Shown in pieces: positions 50,183 through 58,751 of a stretch of 64,000 nt of DNA. The DNA is from Streptomyces sp. NBC_01454 (GTDB taxonomy: Bacteria; Actinomycetota; Actinomycetes; Streptomycetales; Streptomycetaceae). Made by a program: the position numbers and the translations under genes. The notes under the pieces were generated by a model. It saw only the letters and a program-made list of their open reading frames with translations, made no database searches and was not told where the DNA came from. The stretch is taken from contig NZ_CP109460.1 of NCBI RefSeq assembly GCF_036227565.1, positions 3,038,001-3,102,000 of the forward strand. Direction: 5' to 3'. Within the stretch, counting starts at the first letter, position 1; the number at the start of each line of letters is the position of its first letter.

Positions 50183-51339
50183 CCGCCTCCCAGCTGACGC
50201 CCGGCGCGCCACCCGTCACGCCGGTCGCCGTCGCCGCCCCGGGGCCCGCGATACGGGGGCGCAGCCGTGGCGGGTCGTCGCGGCTGCGCGCCCTGGACGG
50301 GCTGCGGCTGCTCGCCGCGCTGATGGTCGCCGCGTACCACTACGCGGGGCGCAGCGGCGAGATATCCCACGCCTGGGGCGGCTCGCCCGCCCACCAATTC
50401 CCCACCCTGGCACCCCTGTTCGCCTATGGCTGTCTGGGCGTCCAGATCTTCTTCGTGATCAGCGGCTTCGTCATCTGCCTCAGCGGCTGGGGCCGGACGC
50501 TGCGCGCCTTCCTCGCCTCCCGCATCTCCCGCCTCTACCCGGCGTACTGGGCCGCGATCCTCCTGATCACCGCGGTCTTCGCGCTTCCCTGGGTCGCCTA
50601 CAAGACGCTGCCGCCCAGCGAGGTGCTCACCAATCTGACGATGCTGCAACAGCCGTTGGGCGTGGACCGGGTGCTGGGCGTGTGCTGGACCCTCTGGGCG
50701 GAGATGCGGTTCTACGCCCTCTTCGCGCTCTGCGTCGTCCTGCCGGGTGCCACCCGCGGCCGGGTGGTGCTCTTCTGCGCCGGCTGGACGCTGGCCGCCG
50801 CCCTCGCCCAGGCCGCGCACGAGCCCTTCCTCGACACCGTGCTGATGCCCGAGTACGCCCCGTTCTTCATCGGCGGCATCGGGCTGTACCTGCTGCACCG
50901 CTACGGTGCCCGCGACCCGATCGCCTGGGCGATAGTGCTGGTCAGCTGGCTGGTCGGGCAGCATTACGCGGTCGCCGGGCTCTGGCACGCGCCGTCGGTC
51001 ACCGCGTTCTCCTACCGCTCGACGGCCGGCATCATCGCCGTCGTCACACTCGGCTTCGCCCTCGTCGCGGCCGTCGCCCTGGGCCTGCTGCGCTGGGCGA
51101 ACTGGCGCTGGCTGACCGTCGCGGGCGCGCTGACGTACCCGTTCTATCTCGTCCATGAACACCTGGGCTGGGTGGTCGTGCGCGCCCTGCACCACACCCT
51201 CGGCCTGCCCTCGTACGCCACGCTGCTCGGGACGGTGGGGCTGATGCTGCTGCTGGCGTGGCTGCTGCACCGCTTCCTGGAGCGCCCGCTGACACCGGTG
51301 CTCAAGCGCGCGATCGATCCCCGGCGCCCCGCGGTGTGA
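50179..51339 (+). CDS. acyltransferase 3 family membrane protein
   Basis: This 386-residue integral membrane protein has about ten helices. The AT3 signature is clear: SRLRALDGLRLLAALMVAAYHY (catalytic-site His), FFVISGFVICLSGWGRTLRAFLASRISRLYPAYWA (R-x10-H/Y), CWTLWAEMRFY (W-T/S-L-x-x-E), and YPFYLVHEH at the end. Such proteins O-acetylate or acylate cell-surface glycans, so it may decorate the nonulosonic polymer. ATGA overlap with the polysialyltransferase gene. Confidence 0.9.
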   Translation: MTASQLTPGAPPVTPVAVAAPGPAIRGRSRGGSSRLRALDGLRLLAALMVAAYHYAGRSGEISHAWGGSPAHQFPTLAPLFAYGCLGVQIFFVISGFVICLSGWGRTLRAFLASRISRLYPAYWAAILLITAVFALPWVAYKTLPPSEVLTNLTMLQQPLGVDRVLGVCWTLWAEMRFYALFALCVVLPGATRGRVVLFCAGWTLAAALAQAAHEPFLDTVLMPEYAPFFIGGIGLYLLHRYGARDPIAWAIVLVSWLVGQHYAVAGLWHAPSVTAFSYRSTAGIIAVVTLGFALVAAVALGLLRWANWRWLTVAGALTYPFYLVHEHLGWVVVRALHHTLGLPSYATLLGTVGLMLLLAWLLHRFLERPLTPVLKRAIDPRRPAV

Positions 51340-51390
51340 CGTCCGGCCGGGGGCGCGCGGCCCGCACCGGCCCCCCGGCCGTCCGTACGC

Positions 51391-52071
51391 CTACCTCCCG
51401 GTCGTCACCTCGACGCCGGCCACGATGATCCGCAGCCCCTCCTCGAAGCCGCGCTCCAGGTCACCGAACATCTCGTCACCCGCCCGCACCGCCAGCGGAT
51501 ACCGCTCACCGAGCTGCTGCGAGCGGCTCTGCAGGTCGTAGGCCGGATCGCGGCTCTCCGGGCGGCGATCCGCCGGATCGCCCGGGTCCGGATAGACGGA
51601 CTGCTCCTCGATCACCACGCCGACGGTGTAGTGGTAGGCGGTCCACCACGCCCGCGTCGCCTGGTGCACCGAGAAGCCCGCCGCCGTGAGCCGGCGCAGG
51701 AGTGCGTCCAGCGGCACGGCGTAGCTCTCGTCGGTCATCCGGGTGCCGCTGAAGACCTTGCCGCCGTCGCGATAGCCGAGCAGCTCGCGGCGCAGCGCCC
51801 GGCAGCTGGCGGACAGGGCCTCCTGCCAGGTCTCGCCGAGGGCCGTCCACCCGGGATCCGTCACCGTCAGCGACGCGGTCATCCGCCGGAGCATCTCGGT
51901 CGCCATCTCGTCCAGCAGCTCTTGTTTGTTCTTGAAGTGCCAATACAGGGCGGGAGCCTGGACGTTCAGCTCCTTGGCGATGCGGCGCAGGGTGAGCCCG
52001 TCGAGGCCCATCTCGTTCAGCAGCCGCAGGGCGGTGTCCACCACCTGTTTCCGGTCGATGCGAGAAACCAT
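51391..52071 (-). CDS. TetR-family repressor (TetR_C1 type)
   Basis: This 226-residue protein has an N-terminal helix-turn-helix (SRIDRKQVVDTALRLLNEMGLDGLTLRRIAKELNVQAPALYWHFKNKQELLDEM) closely like TetR itself, and a TetR-C1-like ligand domain (ELLGYRDGGKVFSGTRM ... FEEGLRIIVAG). It is divergent from the flavin monooxygenase. Two near-identical operators lie between and over the start codons, so it should repress both genes until a ligand binds. Confidence 0.93.
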   Translation of the reverse strand: MVSRIDRKQVVDTALRLLNEMGLDGLTLRRIAKELNVQAPALYWHFKNKQELLDEMATEMLRRMTASLTVTDPGWTALGETWQEALSASCRALRRELLGYRDGGKVFSGTRMTDESYAVPLDALLRRLTAAGFSVHQATRAWWTAYHYTVGVVIEEQSVYPDPGDPADRRPESRDPAYDLQSRSQQLGERYPLAVRAGDEMFGDLERGFEEGLRIIVAGVEVTTGR

Positions 52072-52079
52072 GTTGACAA

Positions 52080-52129
52080 CTTAACACCGTTAAGGTCATG
52101 CTCGGAACATGGAATTTAACAACGTTAAG
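52080..52129. promoter_or_regulatory. paired TetR-type operators
   Basis: Operator 1 is CTTAACACCGTTAAG at 52080-52094; operator 2 is TTTAACAACGTTAAG at 52115-52129, 35 bp centre to centre. Both are palindromes with a 3-base spacer. Operator 2 lies within codons 3-7 of the monooxygenase, so binding there blocks initiation or early elongation. Confidence 0.85.
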
Positions 52130-53689
52130 GACAGTGTCGGTCCGGCGGACGGCGCGGCGGACGACCTTCCCGCGACCGTCGACGTACTGATCGCCGGCGG
52201 GGGCCCGACCGGCATCGCGCTCGGCATCGACCTCGCCCGGCGCGGGGTGCGCGCGCTGATCGTCGAGCGGCAGGACCGCCTCTCCCCCGGCGCCCGCGGC
52301 ACGGGTCTGCAGCCGCGCAGCCAGGAGGTCTACGAGGACCTCGGAGTGCTGGACGCGATCCGCGAGGTCGGCGGCCGCTACCCGCCGATCGCCCTGTGGG
52401 AGGACGGCCGGATCACCGAGGTCCACGAGATGATCGAGCGGGTCGACCCCACGCCCGACGCGCCCCACTCGAACGCGCTGATGGTGCCGCAGTTCCGCAA
52501 CCTGGAGGCGCTCCACGCACGGCTGACGGAGCTCGGCGGCAGCGTGCTCTTCGGCACCGAACTCACCGAATTCACCCAGGACCCGGACGGGGTGACGGCC
52601 CGTCTGCGGCGGGACGACGGGACGGAACACACCGTGCGGGCCGCCTATCTGGTCGCCGCCGACGGCGGGCGCAGCACCGTGCGCCGGGCGCTGGGCACCG
52701 CGATGAGCGGCCCGGACCTGGAGCCCGGCGTCGCCCTCCTCGCCGATGTGCGGGTCGACGGCCTCGACCGGGACCACTGGCATCGCTGGATCCTGCCGAC
52801 CGGCGGCTTCCTCACCCTGCTCCCGCTCGCTGGCACCGACCTCTTCCAGACCATGATCGCGGGCCCCGTCGGGACGACTGCCGCCTCGCCGGAGACCGTC
52901 CGCGCGCTGCTCTCGCAGCACACCCATCTGGCGGCCGGGCAGATCCGCGAGGTGGTGTGGACCTCGCTCTTCCGCCCCCGCGCGGGCATGGCCGACAGCT
53001 ACCGCGAGGGCCGGGCCTTCCTCGCCGGCGACGCCGCGCACGTGCACTCCCCGGCGGGCGGCCAGGGCCTGAACACCAGCGTGCAGGACGCCTACAACCT
53101 CGGCTGGAAGCTCGGCCTGGTGCTGCGTCACGGCGCCCCCGACGCCCTGCTCGACAGCTACGGCGCCGAGCGCCGGCCGATCGCCGCGGACATCCTCGAC
53201 ACCAGCACCCGGCTGCACCGCTCCGGCAGCCTGCGCCGCAGCCGGGATCTGCACCAGCTCGGCATCGGCTACCCCGACAGCCCGCTGTCGCGGGAGCTGC
53301 GGACGGACCTCGCGGCGGGCGTGCCGGTCGCCGGCGACCGGGCCCCCGACGCCCCGTGCCGCACGGCCGACGGCCGGCCCACCCGGCTCTTCGACGCCTT
53401 CCGGGGCCCGCACTTCACCCTGCTCGTCCTGGGCGACGCCGCGCTGGACGAGACCGCGCTGCCCGCCGACCCCGCCCTGCTGCGGATCGTCCGCGTCGGC
53501 GGACCGGACGCCGATCTGCTCGACGCCGACGGCCATGTCCGCGACGCCTACGGCAGCGGCCCGGCCGTCCTCCTGATCCGCCCCGACGGCTATCTCGCCC
53601 TCGGCGCCCCGGCCGGGGACGCCACGGCTCAGGTGTCCGCCGCCCTGGCGGACATCATCGGCACGGCCGCCCTCCAGCCGGCCGGATGA
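52109..53689 (+). CDS. FAD-dependent aromatic monooxygenase (PheA/TfdB family)
   Basis: This 526-residue flavoprotein has the FAD fingerprint VDVLIAGGGPTGIALGIDLARRG, the DG segment VAADGGRSTVRRALG and the second FAD motif AFLAGDAAHVHSPAGGQGLNTSVQDAYNLGWKL. A C-terminal thioredoxin-like domain follows (about residues 400-520). Relatives hydroxylate phenols, polyketides or antibiotics such as rifampicin and tetracycline with NAD(P)H and O2. Control by a TetR repressor suggests a response to an aromatic compound. A strong terminator follows. Confidence 0.92.
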   Translation: MEFNNVKDSVGPADGAADDLPATVDVLIAGGGPTGIALGIDLARRGVRALIVERQDRLSPGARGTGLQPRSQEVYEDLGVLDAIREVGGRYPPIALWEDGRITEVHEMIERVDPTPDAPHSNALMVPQFRNLEALHARLTELGGSVLFGTELTEFTQDPDGVTARLRRDDGTEHTVRAAYLVAADGGRSTVRRALGTAMSGPDLEPGVALLADVRVDGLDRDHWHRWILPTGGFLTLLPLAGTDLFQTMIAGPVGTTAASPETVRALLSQHTHLAAGQIREVVWTSLFRPRAGMADSYREGRAFLAGDAAHVHSPAGGQGLNTSVQDAYNLGWKLGLVLRHGAPDALLDSYGAERRPIAADILDTSTRLHRSGSLRRSRDLHQLGIGYPDSPLSRELRTDLAAGVPVAGDRAPDAPCRTADGRPTRLFDAFRGPHFTLLVLGDAALDETALPADPALLRIVRVGGPDADLLDADGHVRDAYGSGPAVLLIRPDGYLALGAPAGDATAQVSAALADIIGTAALQPAG

Positions 53690-53698
53690 CCTCGTGCG

Positions 53699-53740
53699 CA
53701 CGAGGCCGCACCGGCGGAGCTGTGCCGGTGCGGCCTCGTG
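53699..53740. terminator. bidirectional terminator after the monooxygenase
   Basis: A perfect 17-bp stem (CACGAGGCCGCACCGGC 53699-53715, complement 53724-53740) with an 8-base loop, 10 bases after the monooxygenase stop and 69 before the convergent GntP end. Confidence 0.9.
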
Positions 53741-53808
53741 GCCGGGGAACGGGCGCCTTGAGGGGGGTGGGGCGCCCGGGGCGTCGACCGCCCTGCGGGA
53801 CCGGGGCG

Positions 53809-55206
53809 CTACAGGACCAGTGACAGCAGCAGGATGCAGACGATCCCGACGACCGAGATCAGCGTCTCCATCACCGACCAGGTCTTCAGCGTCTGTCCGA
53901 CGCTCAGGCCGAAGTACTCCTTGACCAGCCAGAATCCGGCGTCGTTGACATGGCTGAAGAACAGCGACCCGGCCCCGATGGCCAGCACCAACAGCGCGGC
54001 GTGGGTGGTGCTCATGTCCGCGGCGAGCGGGGCGGCCAGCCCGGCGGCGGAGATGGTGGCCACCGTCGCGGAGCCGGTCGCGAGCCGGATGGCGACCGCG
54101 ATCAGCCAGGCCAGCAGCAGCGCGGAGACGTGCCAGCCCTTGGAGAGGTCCAGGATCATCTGGCCCACGCCGGCGTCCACCAGCGTCTGCTTGAAGCCGC
54201 CGCCCGCGCCCACGATCAGCACCACACCGGCGATCGGGCCCAGCGACTTCTCCACGGTCGTGGCGATCCGGCCGCGGGTGAAGCCGGCCGCCCGCCCCAG
54301 CGTGAACATCGCGACGATGACGGCGGTCAGCAGCGCGATCAGCGGCGAGCCGACGACGTCGAAGATCCGCTGTACCCCGGCCCCGGGGTCGTCGACGACG
54401 ATGTCCACCAGCGCCTTGGCCAGCATCATCACCACCGGCAGCAGCACGGTGGCCACCGTGATCCCGAAGCCGGGCCGCTTCGCCAGGTCGTCGGTGCCGC
54501 GCTCGGGCACCAGGTTCTCGGGCGGGCGGACGTCCACCCAGCGGGCCGCGTAACGGGAGAAGACCGGGCCGGCGATGATCGCGGTCGGGACGGCGACGAC
54601 GACACCGAGCGCGAGGGTGACACCGAGGTTGGCGCCGACCGCGTCGATCGCCGCCAGCGGCCCGGGGTGCGGCGGGATCAGCCCGTGCATGACGGACAGT
54701 CCGGCCAGCGCCGGGATGCCGATCCGCATCAGCGAGAAGTTGCCGCGCCGGGCGACCAGCAGCACCACCGGGATCAGCAGCACGATGCCGACCTCGAAGA
54801 AGATCGGCAGCCCGACGATGCCGGCGATCAGCACCATCGCCCAGGGCATCGCCCCCCGGCCCGCCTTCGCCAGGATCGTGTCGACGATCTGGTCCGCGCC
54901 GCCGGAGTCGGCGAGCAGCCGCCCGAGTACGGCACCCAGCGCGATCAGCACTCCGGTGCCCGCGACCGTCGTGCCAAGCCCCGTGGTGAAGCTGGTGATG
55001 GCCTTGTCGAGCGGCGCACCGGCCACCGCGCCGAGCACCAGCGAGCCGACGATCAACGACAGGAAGGCATGCAGTTTGCACTTGGTGATGAGCAGGACGA
55101 TGACGGCTATGCCGGCCAGGACGGCGATGCCCAGCTGCGCGTGACCGGCCGAGGTGATCGGCTCGGTCGCATCCGCTGCGAGCATCTCCACGCTGAGATG
55201 TGTCAC
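53809..55206 (-). CDS. GntP-family gluconate:H+ symporter
   Basis: This 465-residue permease of about 12-14 helices has family segments LGIAVLAGIAVIVLLITKCKLHAF, the re-entrant AMPWAMVLIAGIVGLPIFFEVG, MHGLIPPHPGPLAAI (signature P-P-H-P-G-P), RLATGSATVATISAAGL and FSHVNDAGFWLVKEYFGLS. It takes up gluconate for the kinase encoded upstream in the same orientation. The gap to the kinase gene is 93 bases and contains two GGGTGGTGCGGGTGTG-like repeats. Confidence 0.93.
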   Translation of the reverse strand: MTHLSVEMLAADATEPITSAGHAQLGIAVLAGIAVIVLLITKCKLHAFLSLIVGSLVLGAVAGAPLDKAITSFTTGLGTTVAGTGVLIALGAVLGRLLADSGGADQIVDTILAKAGRGAMPWAMVLIAGIVGLPIFFEVGIVLLIPVVLLVARRGNFSLMRIGIPALAGLSVMHGLIPPHPGPLAAIDAVGANLGVTLALGVVVAVPTAIIAGPVFSRYAARWVDVRPPENLVPERGTDDLAKRPGFGITVATVLLPVVMMLAKALVDIVVDDPGAGVQRIFDVVGSPLIALLTAVIVAMFTLGRAAGFTRGRIATTVEKSLGPIAGVVLIVGAGGGFKQTLVDAGVGQMILDLSKGWHVSALLLAWLIAVAIRLATGSATVATISAAGLAAPLAADMSTTHAALLVLAIGAGSLFFSHVNDAGFWLVKEYFGLSVGQTLKTWSVMETLISVVGIVCILLLSLVL

Positions 55207-55299
55207 GGCGATTCCCTTGGTTGGACGGAGGGGGAAGCAGGGAGAGGGTGCTGCGGTGGGGGGTGGTGCGGGTGTGAGGGGTGGTGCGGGTGTGGGGGG

Positions 55300-55803
55300 T
55301 TATCCGGCCGGTGCGGTCCTCGCGCGCAGCGCGCTGACGGCCCGTCCGGCGATCTGCCGCGGGGTGCCGGTCACGTCCACGGCGACGCCCGCCTCGTCGC
55401 GCCCGAGCGGTTCGAGCGTGGCGAACTGGGAGTCCAGCAGCGCGGCCGGCATGAAGTGGCCGGTGCGCTCGGCCATCCGCGCCCCGATCAGCGCACGGTC
55501 CCCGGTGAGGTGCAGAAAGACGAGGCCGGGGGCGGCGGCGCGCAGCCGGTCGCGGTAGCCGCGCTTGAGCGCGGAGCTGCTGACCACCCCGCCCTGCCCG
55601 GCCCGCCCGTGCGCCCAGGCGCCGATGGCGTCCAGCCAGGGGCCGCGGTCGTGATCGTCCAGCGGGATGCCGGCCGACATCTTGGCGATGTTCGCCGGCG
55701 GATGGAAGTCGTCACCCTCGGCGTAGGGGACGCCCAGTGCGGCGGCCACCAGCGGGCCGATCGTGGTCTTGCCGGTGCCGGCCACACCCATCACGACGAT
55801 CAC
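55300..55803 (-). CDS. gluconokinase
   Basis: It phosphorylates gluconate to 6-phosphogluconate. The P-loop is MGVAGTGKTTIGP near the N-terminus, then AEGDDFHPPANIAKMSAGIPLDDHDRGPWLD (gluconate site) and CSALK-like SSSALKRGYRDRLR; LLDSQFATLEPL closes the typical 165-175 residue GntK fold. GTG 55803 gives 167 residues, as the family expects. A longer frame from ATG 55911 would add 36 unlike residues over the operator region and is rejected. Probably expressed with gntP and controlled by the divergent GntR. Confidence 0.88.
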   Translation of the reverse strand: MIVVMGVAGTGKTTIGPLVAAALGVPYAEGDDFHPPANIAKMSAGIPLDDHDRGPWLDAIGAWAHGRAGQGGVVSSSALKRGYRDRLRAAAPGLVFLHLTGDRALIGARMAERTGHFMPAALLDSQFATLEPLGRDEAGVAVDVTGTPRQIAGRAVSALRARTAPAG

Positions 55804-55874
55804 GTCGGGCTGCTCATCCCGTGGTACCTCGCTGTCCTCATCGACCCGCTGCGGACCCCACTGAAACCCATTAG

Positions 55875-55913
55875 GTACGACGTATTCAAGAGCCTGTGAT
55901 GCAAACGTCATAC
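55875..55913. promoter_or_regulatory. inverted repeat, candidate gluconate-regulator operator
   Basis: GTACGACGT (55875-55883) and ACGTCATAC (55905-55913) are inverted 9-base arms with one mismatch, in the space between the gluconokinase and GntR genes. The surrounding 50 bases are AT-rich for this genome. Confidence 0.55.
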
Positions 55914-55949
55914 TTAATTGGCCGGGGTGCGGGAACGTAGGCTTGGCCC

Positions 55950-56651
55950 ATGGAAAACGAGGGGAAGGGACTGCACGCCCGTGTACTGGAGTCCCTCGGA
56001 CCCGCGATCACCGCGGGCGACTACCCTCCGGGCACGGTCTTGCGCACGGACGAGCTGGAGCAGCGCTTCGACGTCTCCCGCACGGTCATCCGCGAGGCGG
56101 TCCGGGTACTGGAATCCATGCAGCTGGTCGCCTCCCGGCGCCGGGTGGGCGTGACCGTCCGGCCCACCGAGGAGTGGAACGTCTACGACCCGCGGGTGAT
56201 CGGCTGGCGGCTGGCCGGCCGGGACCGCCCCCGTCAGCTGCGCTCACTGACCGTGCTGCGCTCGGCCGTCGAACCGGTCGCCGCGGGCCTGGCCGCCCGG
56301 CACGCCACCCCCGCGCAGTGTGCCGAACTCACCGAGCACGCCATGGGGATGGTCGCCACCTCCCGCGGCCAGCAGCTCGACGGCTATCTGGTCCACGACG
56401 TGGCCTTCCACCGGATCGTGCTGACCGCCTCCGGCAACGAGATGTTCGCGCGCCTCGGCGAGGTGGTCGCCGCCGTCCTGACCGGCCGCACCCAGCACCA
56501 TGTGATGTTCACCGACCCCGACCCGGCCGCGGTCACCCTGCACGTACAGGTCGCGGAGGCGGTACGCATCGGCGACTCGGCCCGGGCCGAGTCCCTCACC
56601 CGTGAGATCACCGCCGGCGCCCTGGCCGAACTGGACGTCCTCGCCCCGTAG
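55950..56651 (+). CDS. GntR/FadR-subfamily regulator of gluconate genes
   Basis: In this 233-residue regulator, the N-terminal winged helix (GLHARVLESLGPAITAGDYPPGTVLRTDELEQRFDVSRTVIREAVRVLESMQLVASRRRVGVTV) is typical GntR. The all-helical FCD domain follows, with metal-binding Asp/His residues in HDVAFHRIVLTASGN and VLRSAVEP. Divergent from gluconokinase-gntP, it is most likely their repressor released by gluconate or 6-phosphogluconate. Confidence 0.92.
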   Translation: MENEGKGLHARVLESLGPAITAGDYPPGTVLRTDELEQRFDVSRTVIREAVRVLESMQLVASRRRVGVTVRPTEEWNVYDPRVIGWRLAGRDRPRQLRSLTVLRSAVEPVAAGLAARHATPAQCAELTEHAMGMVATSRGQQLDGYLVHDVAFHRIVLTASGNEMFARLGEVVAAVLTGRTQHHVMFTDPDPAAVTLHVQVAEAVRIGDSARAESLTREITAGALAELDVLAP

Positions 56652-56673
56652 TTGCCCCCCTCCCGGGCCCGCC

Positions 56674-56886
56674 TCAGAACAGCGGCTGCTGGCCCGGCAT
56701 CGGCGGCTCCTCCGGGTCGAAGAGCTTCTCCGCCGGCGCCATCATCGGCGCGATCCGGCGCGAGCCCGGGCAGGAGATCAGCTCCAGCACCGTCCGCCGC
56801 CCCGGCGGGTCATGACGGGCGAAACGTCCGCCGACAACGGCGATCTCTCGAGTACAGACGGGGCACACACGGCGGGGTGACGACAT
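56674..56886 (-). CDS. small zinc-ribbon-like protein
   Basis: This 70-residue protein has CPVCTREIAVVGGRFARHDPPG at the N-terminus and ELISCPGS later, giving C-x2-C plus a third Cys and His as possible zinc ligands. Proteins of this shape are widespread in Streptomyces with unknown role. ATG 56886 is used; GTG 56892 is two codons upstream. It converges with the GntR gene and lies downstream of the mutase gene's promoterless side. Confidence 0.7.
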   Translation of the reverse strand: MSSPRRVCPVCTREIAVVGGRFARHDPPGRRTVLELISCPGSRRIAPMMAPAEKLFDPEEPPMPGQQPLF

Positions 56887-57016
56887 ACCCACAGTCTGAC
56901 GCAGCCGCCGCCGGGGTTCACAAGCTGCCGCCCCGGCGGACGCCCGCGCTCCGGCGTACGACGAGCGCCGCAGTCCGGAAGCGGCCGCGGCCCGGGGTCA
57001 CTTGCCTGCCTCCCCC

Positions 57017-58615
57017 TCAGAACGCATCCGTCGGCATATACGTCCCCCACACCTCCCGCAGCGCCTCGCACACCTCACCCACCGTCGCGCGTGCCCGTAG
57101 TGCCTCGCGCATCGGGGGGAGGACGTTGTCCGTGCCTTCGGCGGTCTTGCGCAGGGTGTCGAGGGCGGTGGTGACCGTGCGGGTGGCGCGGCGGTCGCGG
57201 AGCAGGGAGAGCCGTTCGACCTGGCGGGCCTCGATCTCGGGGTCGACCCGCAGGGGTTCGTAGGGTTCCTCCTCGTCCAGCTGGAAGCGGTTGACGCCGA
57301 CGACGATGCGGTCGCCGGCGTCGGTCTCCTGGGCGAGGCGGTAGGCGTTGCGCTCGATCTCTTCCTTCTGGAAGCCGCATTCGATGGCGGCCACCGCCCC
57401 GCCCAAGTCCTCCACCCGCCGCATGAGCGCAACGGCCTCGTCCTCCACGTCGTCGGTCATCGACTCGACGGCGTAGGAGCCGGCGAACGGGTCGACGGTG
57501 GCGGTCACATCGGTCTCGTACGCCAGCACCTGCTGGGTGCGCAGGGCGAGCCGGGCCGCCTTGTCCGTGGGCAGCGCGATGGCCTCGTCGAAGGAGTTGG
57601 TGTGCAGTGACTGGGTGCCGCCGAGGACGGCGGCGAGCCCCTGGACGGTGACCCGGGCGAGGTTCACCTCCGGCTGCTGGGCGGTGAGCTGCACGCCCGC
57701 GGTCTGGGTGTGGAACCGCAGCATCATCGACTTGGGGTTGCGCGCGCCGAACTCCTCCCGCATCACCCGGGCCCAGATCCTGCGCGCGGCACGGAACTTG
57801 GCGACCTCTTCGAGCAGCGTCGTGCGGGAGACGAAGAAGAACGACAGCCGGGGCGCGAAGTCGTCGATCTCCATGCCGGCGGCCACGGCGGTGCGTACAT
57901 AGGCGATGCCGTTGGCGAGCGTGAAGGCGATCTCCTGCGCGGGCGAGGCGCCGGCCTCGGCCATGTGGTAGCCGGAGATGGAGATGGTGTTCCACCGGGG
58001 GATCTCGGCACGGCAGTACTGGAAGATGTCCGCGGTCAGCCGCAGGGAGGGCTCCGGCGGGAAGATGTAGGTGCCCCGGGCGATGTACTCCTTGAGCACG
58101 TCGTTCTGGATGGTCCCGTTCAGCCGGTCGGCCCGCACCCCTTCCTCCTCCCCCACCAGTTGGTAGAGGAGCAGCAGCAGCGCGGCGGGCGCGTTGATCG
58201 TCATCGAGGTCGACACCTTGTCCAGCGGGATGCCGCCGAACAGCACCCGCATGTCCTCGACGGAGTCGATGGCCACCCCGACCTTGCCGACCTCGCCCGA
58301 GGCGATCGGGGTGTCGGAGTCGTGCCCCATCTGCGTGGGGAGGTCGAAGGCGACCGACAGGCCCGTGGTGCCGTGCGCGATCAGCTGCCGGTAGCGGGCG
58401 TTGGATTCGCGCGCGGTGCCGAAGCCGGCGTACTGGCGCATCGTCCAGGGCCGTCCGGTGTACATCGACGGATAGACGCCGCGGGTGAAGGGGTAGCCGC
58501 CGGGCTCGCCGAGCCGGCGCTCCGGATCCCAGCCGTCCCGTGCCTGCGGCCCGTACACCGGCTCGATGGGCAGACCGCTCTCGCTGTACCGGACAGTGCC
58601 CGACTCGTGCGCCAT
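57017..58615 (-). CDS. methylmalonyl-CoA mutase-family large subunit (no B12 domain)
   Basis: This 532-residue TIM-barrel mutase has acyl-CoA and radical-site motifs: [93 protein letters not shown] and [19 protein letters not shown]. The C-terminal DxHxxG cobalamin domain is absent, so it must pair with a separate small subunit, which is not within this window. Substrate specificity (methylmalonyl, isobutyryl or ethylmalonyl) cannot be read with confidence. ATG 58615 is chosen, since the upstream extension is unlike the family. Confidence 0.9.
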   Translation of the reverse strand: MAHESGTVRYSESGLPIEPVYGPQARDGWDPERRLGEPGGYPFTRGVYPSMYTGRPWTMRQYAGFGTARESNARYRQLIAHGTTGLSVAFDLPTQMGHDSDTPIASGEVGKVGVAIDSVEDMRVLFGGIPLDKVSTSMTINAPAALLLLLYQLVGEEEGVRADRLNGTIQNDVLKEYIARGTYIFPPEPSLRLTADIFQYCRAEIPRWNTISISGYHMAEAGASPAQEIAFTLANGIAYVRTAVAAGMEIDDFAPRLSFFFVSRTTLLEEVAKFRAARRIWARVMREEFGARNPKSMMLRFHTQTAGVQLTAQQPEVNLARVTVQGLAAVLGGTQSLHTNSFDEAIALPTDKAARLALRTQQVLAYETDVTATVDPFAGSYAVESMTDDVEDEAVALMRRVEDLGGAVAAIECGFQKEEIERNAYRLAQETDAGDRIVVGVNRFQLDEEEPYEPLRVDPEIEARQVERLSLLRDRRATRTVTTALDTLRKTAEGTDNVLPPMREALRARATVGEVCEALREVWGTYMPTDAF

Positions 58616-58751
58616 GGGTGCATGCCTCCCACTGGGTGACCGATATCCGGTGTGGTGGTCTTTGTCCACAGCATGCCCGCAGGTTCGCCGCGCCGCAGCA
58701 CTGGGCAGAGTCACCGGTGGCCGGTCGGCCCACCGAGATCCGGGGGTGCGC

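Noticed and set aside
51506..55081. A 1191-residue open frame on the - strand
   Set aside because: It runs antisense or out of frame through the TetR, monooxygenase and GntP genes, is Arg/Gly/Ala low-complexity and has no domain. It is a GC-rich shadow.
55804..55911. N-terminal 36-residue extension of gluconokinase from ATG 55911
   Set aside because: It has no counterpart in GntK proteins, covers the AT-rich operator region, and the family length fits GTG 55803.
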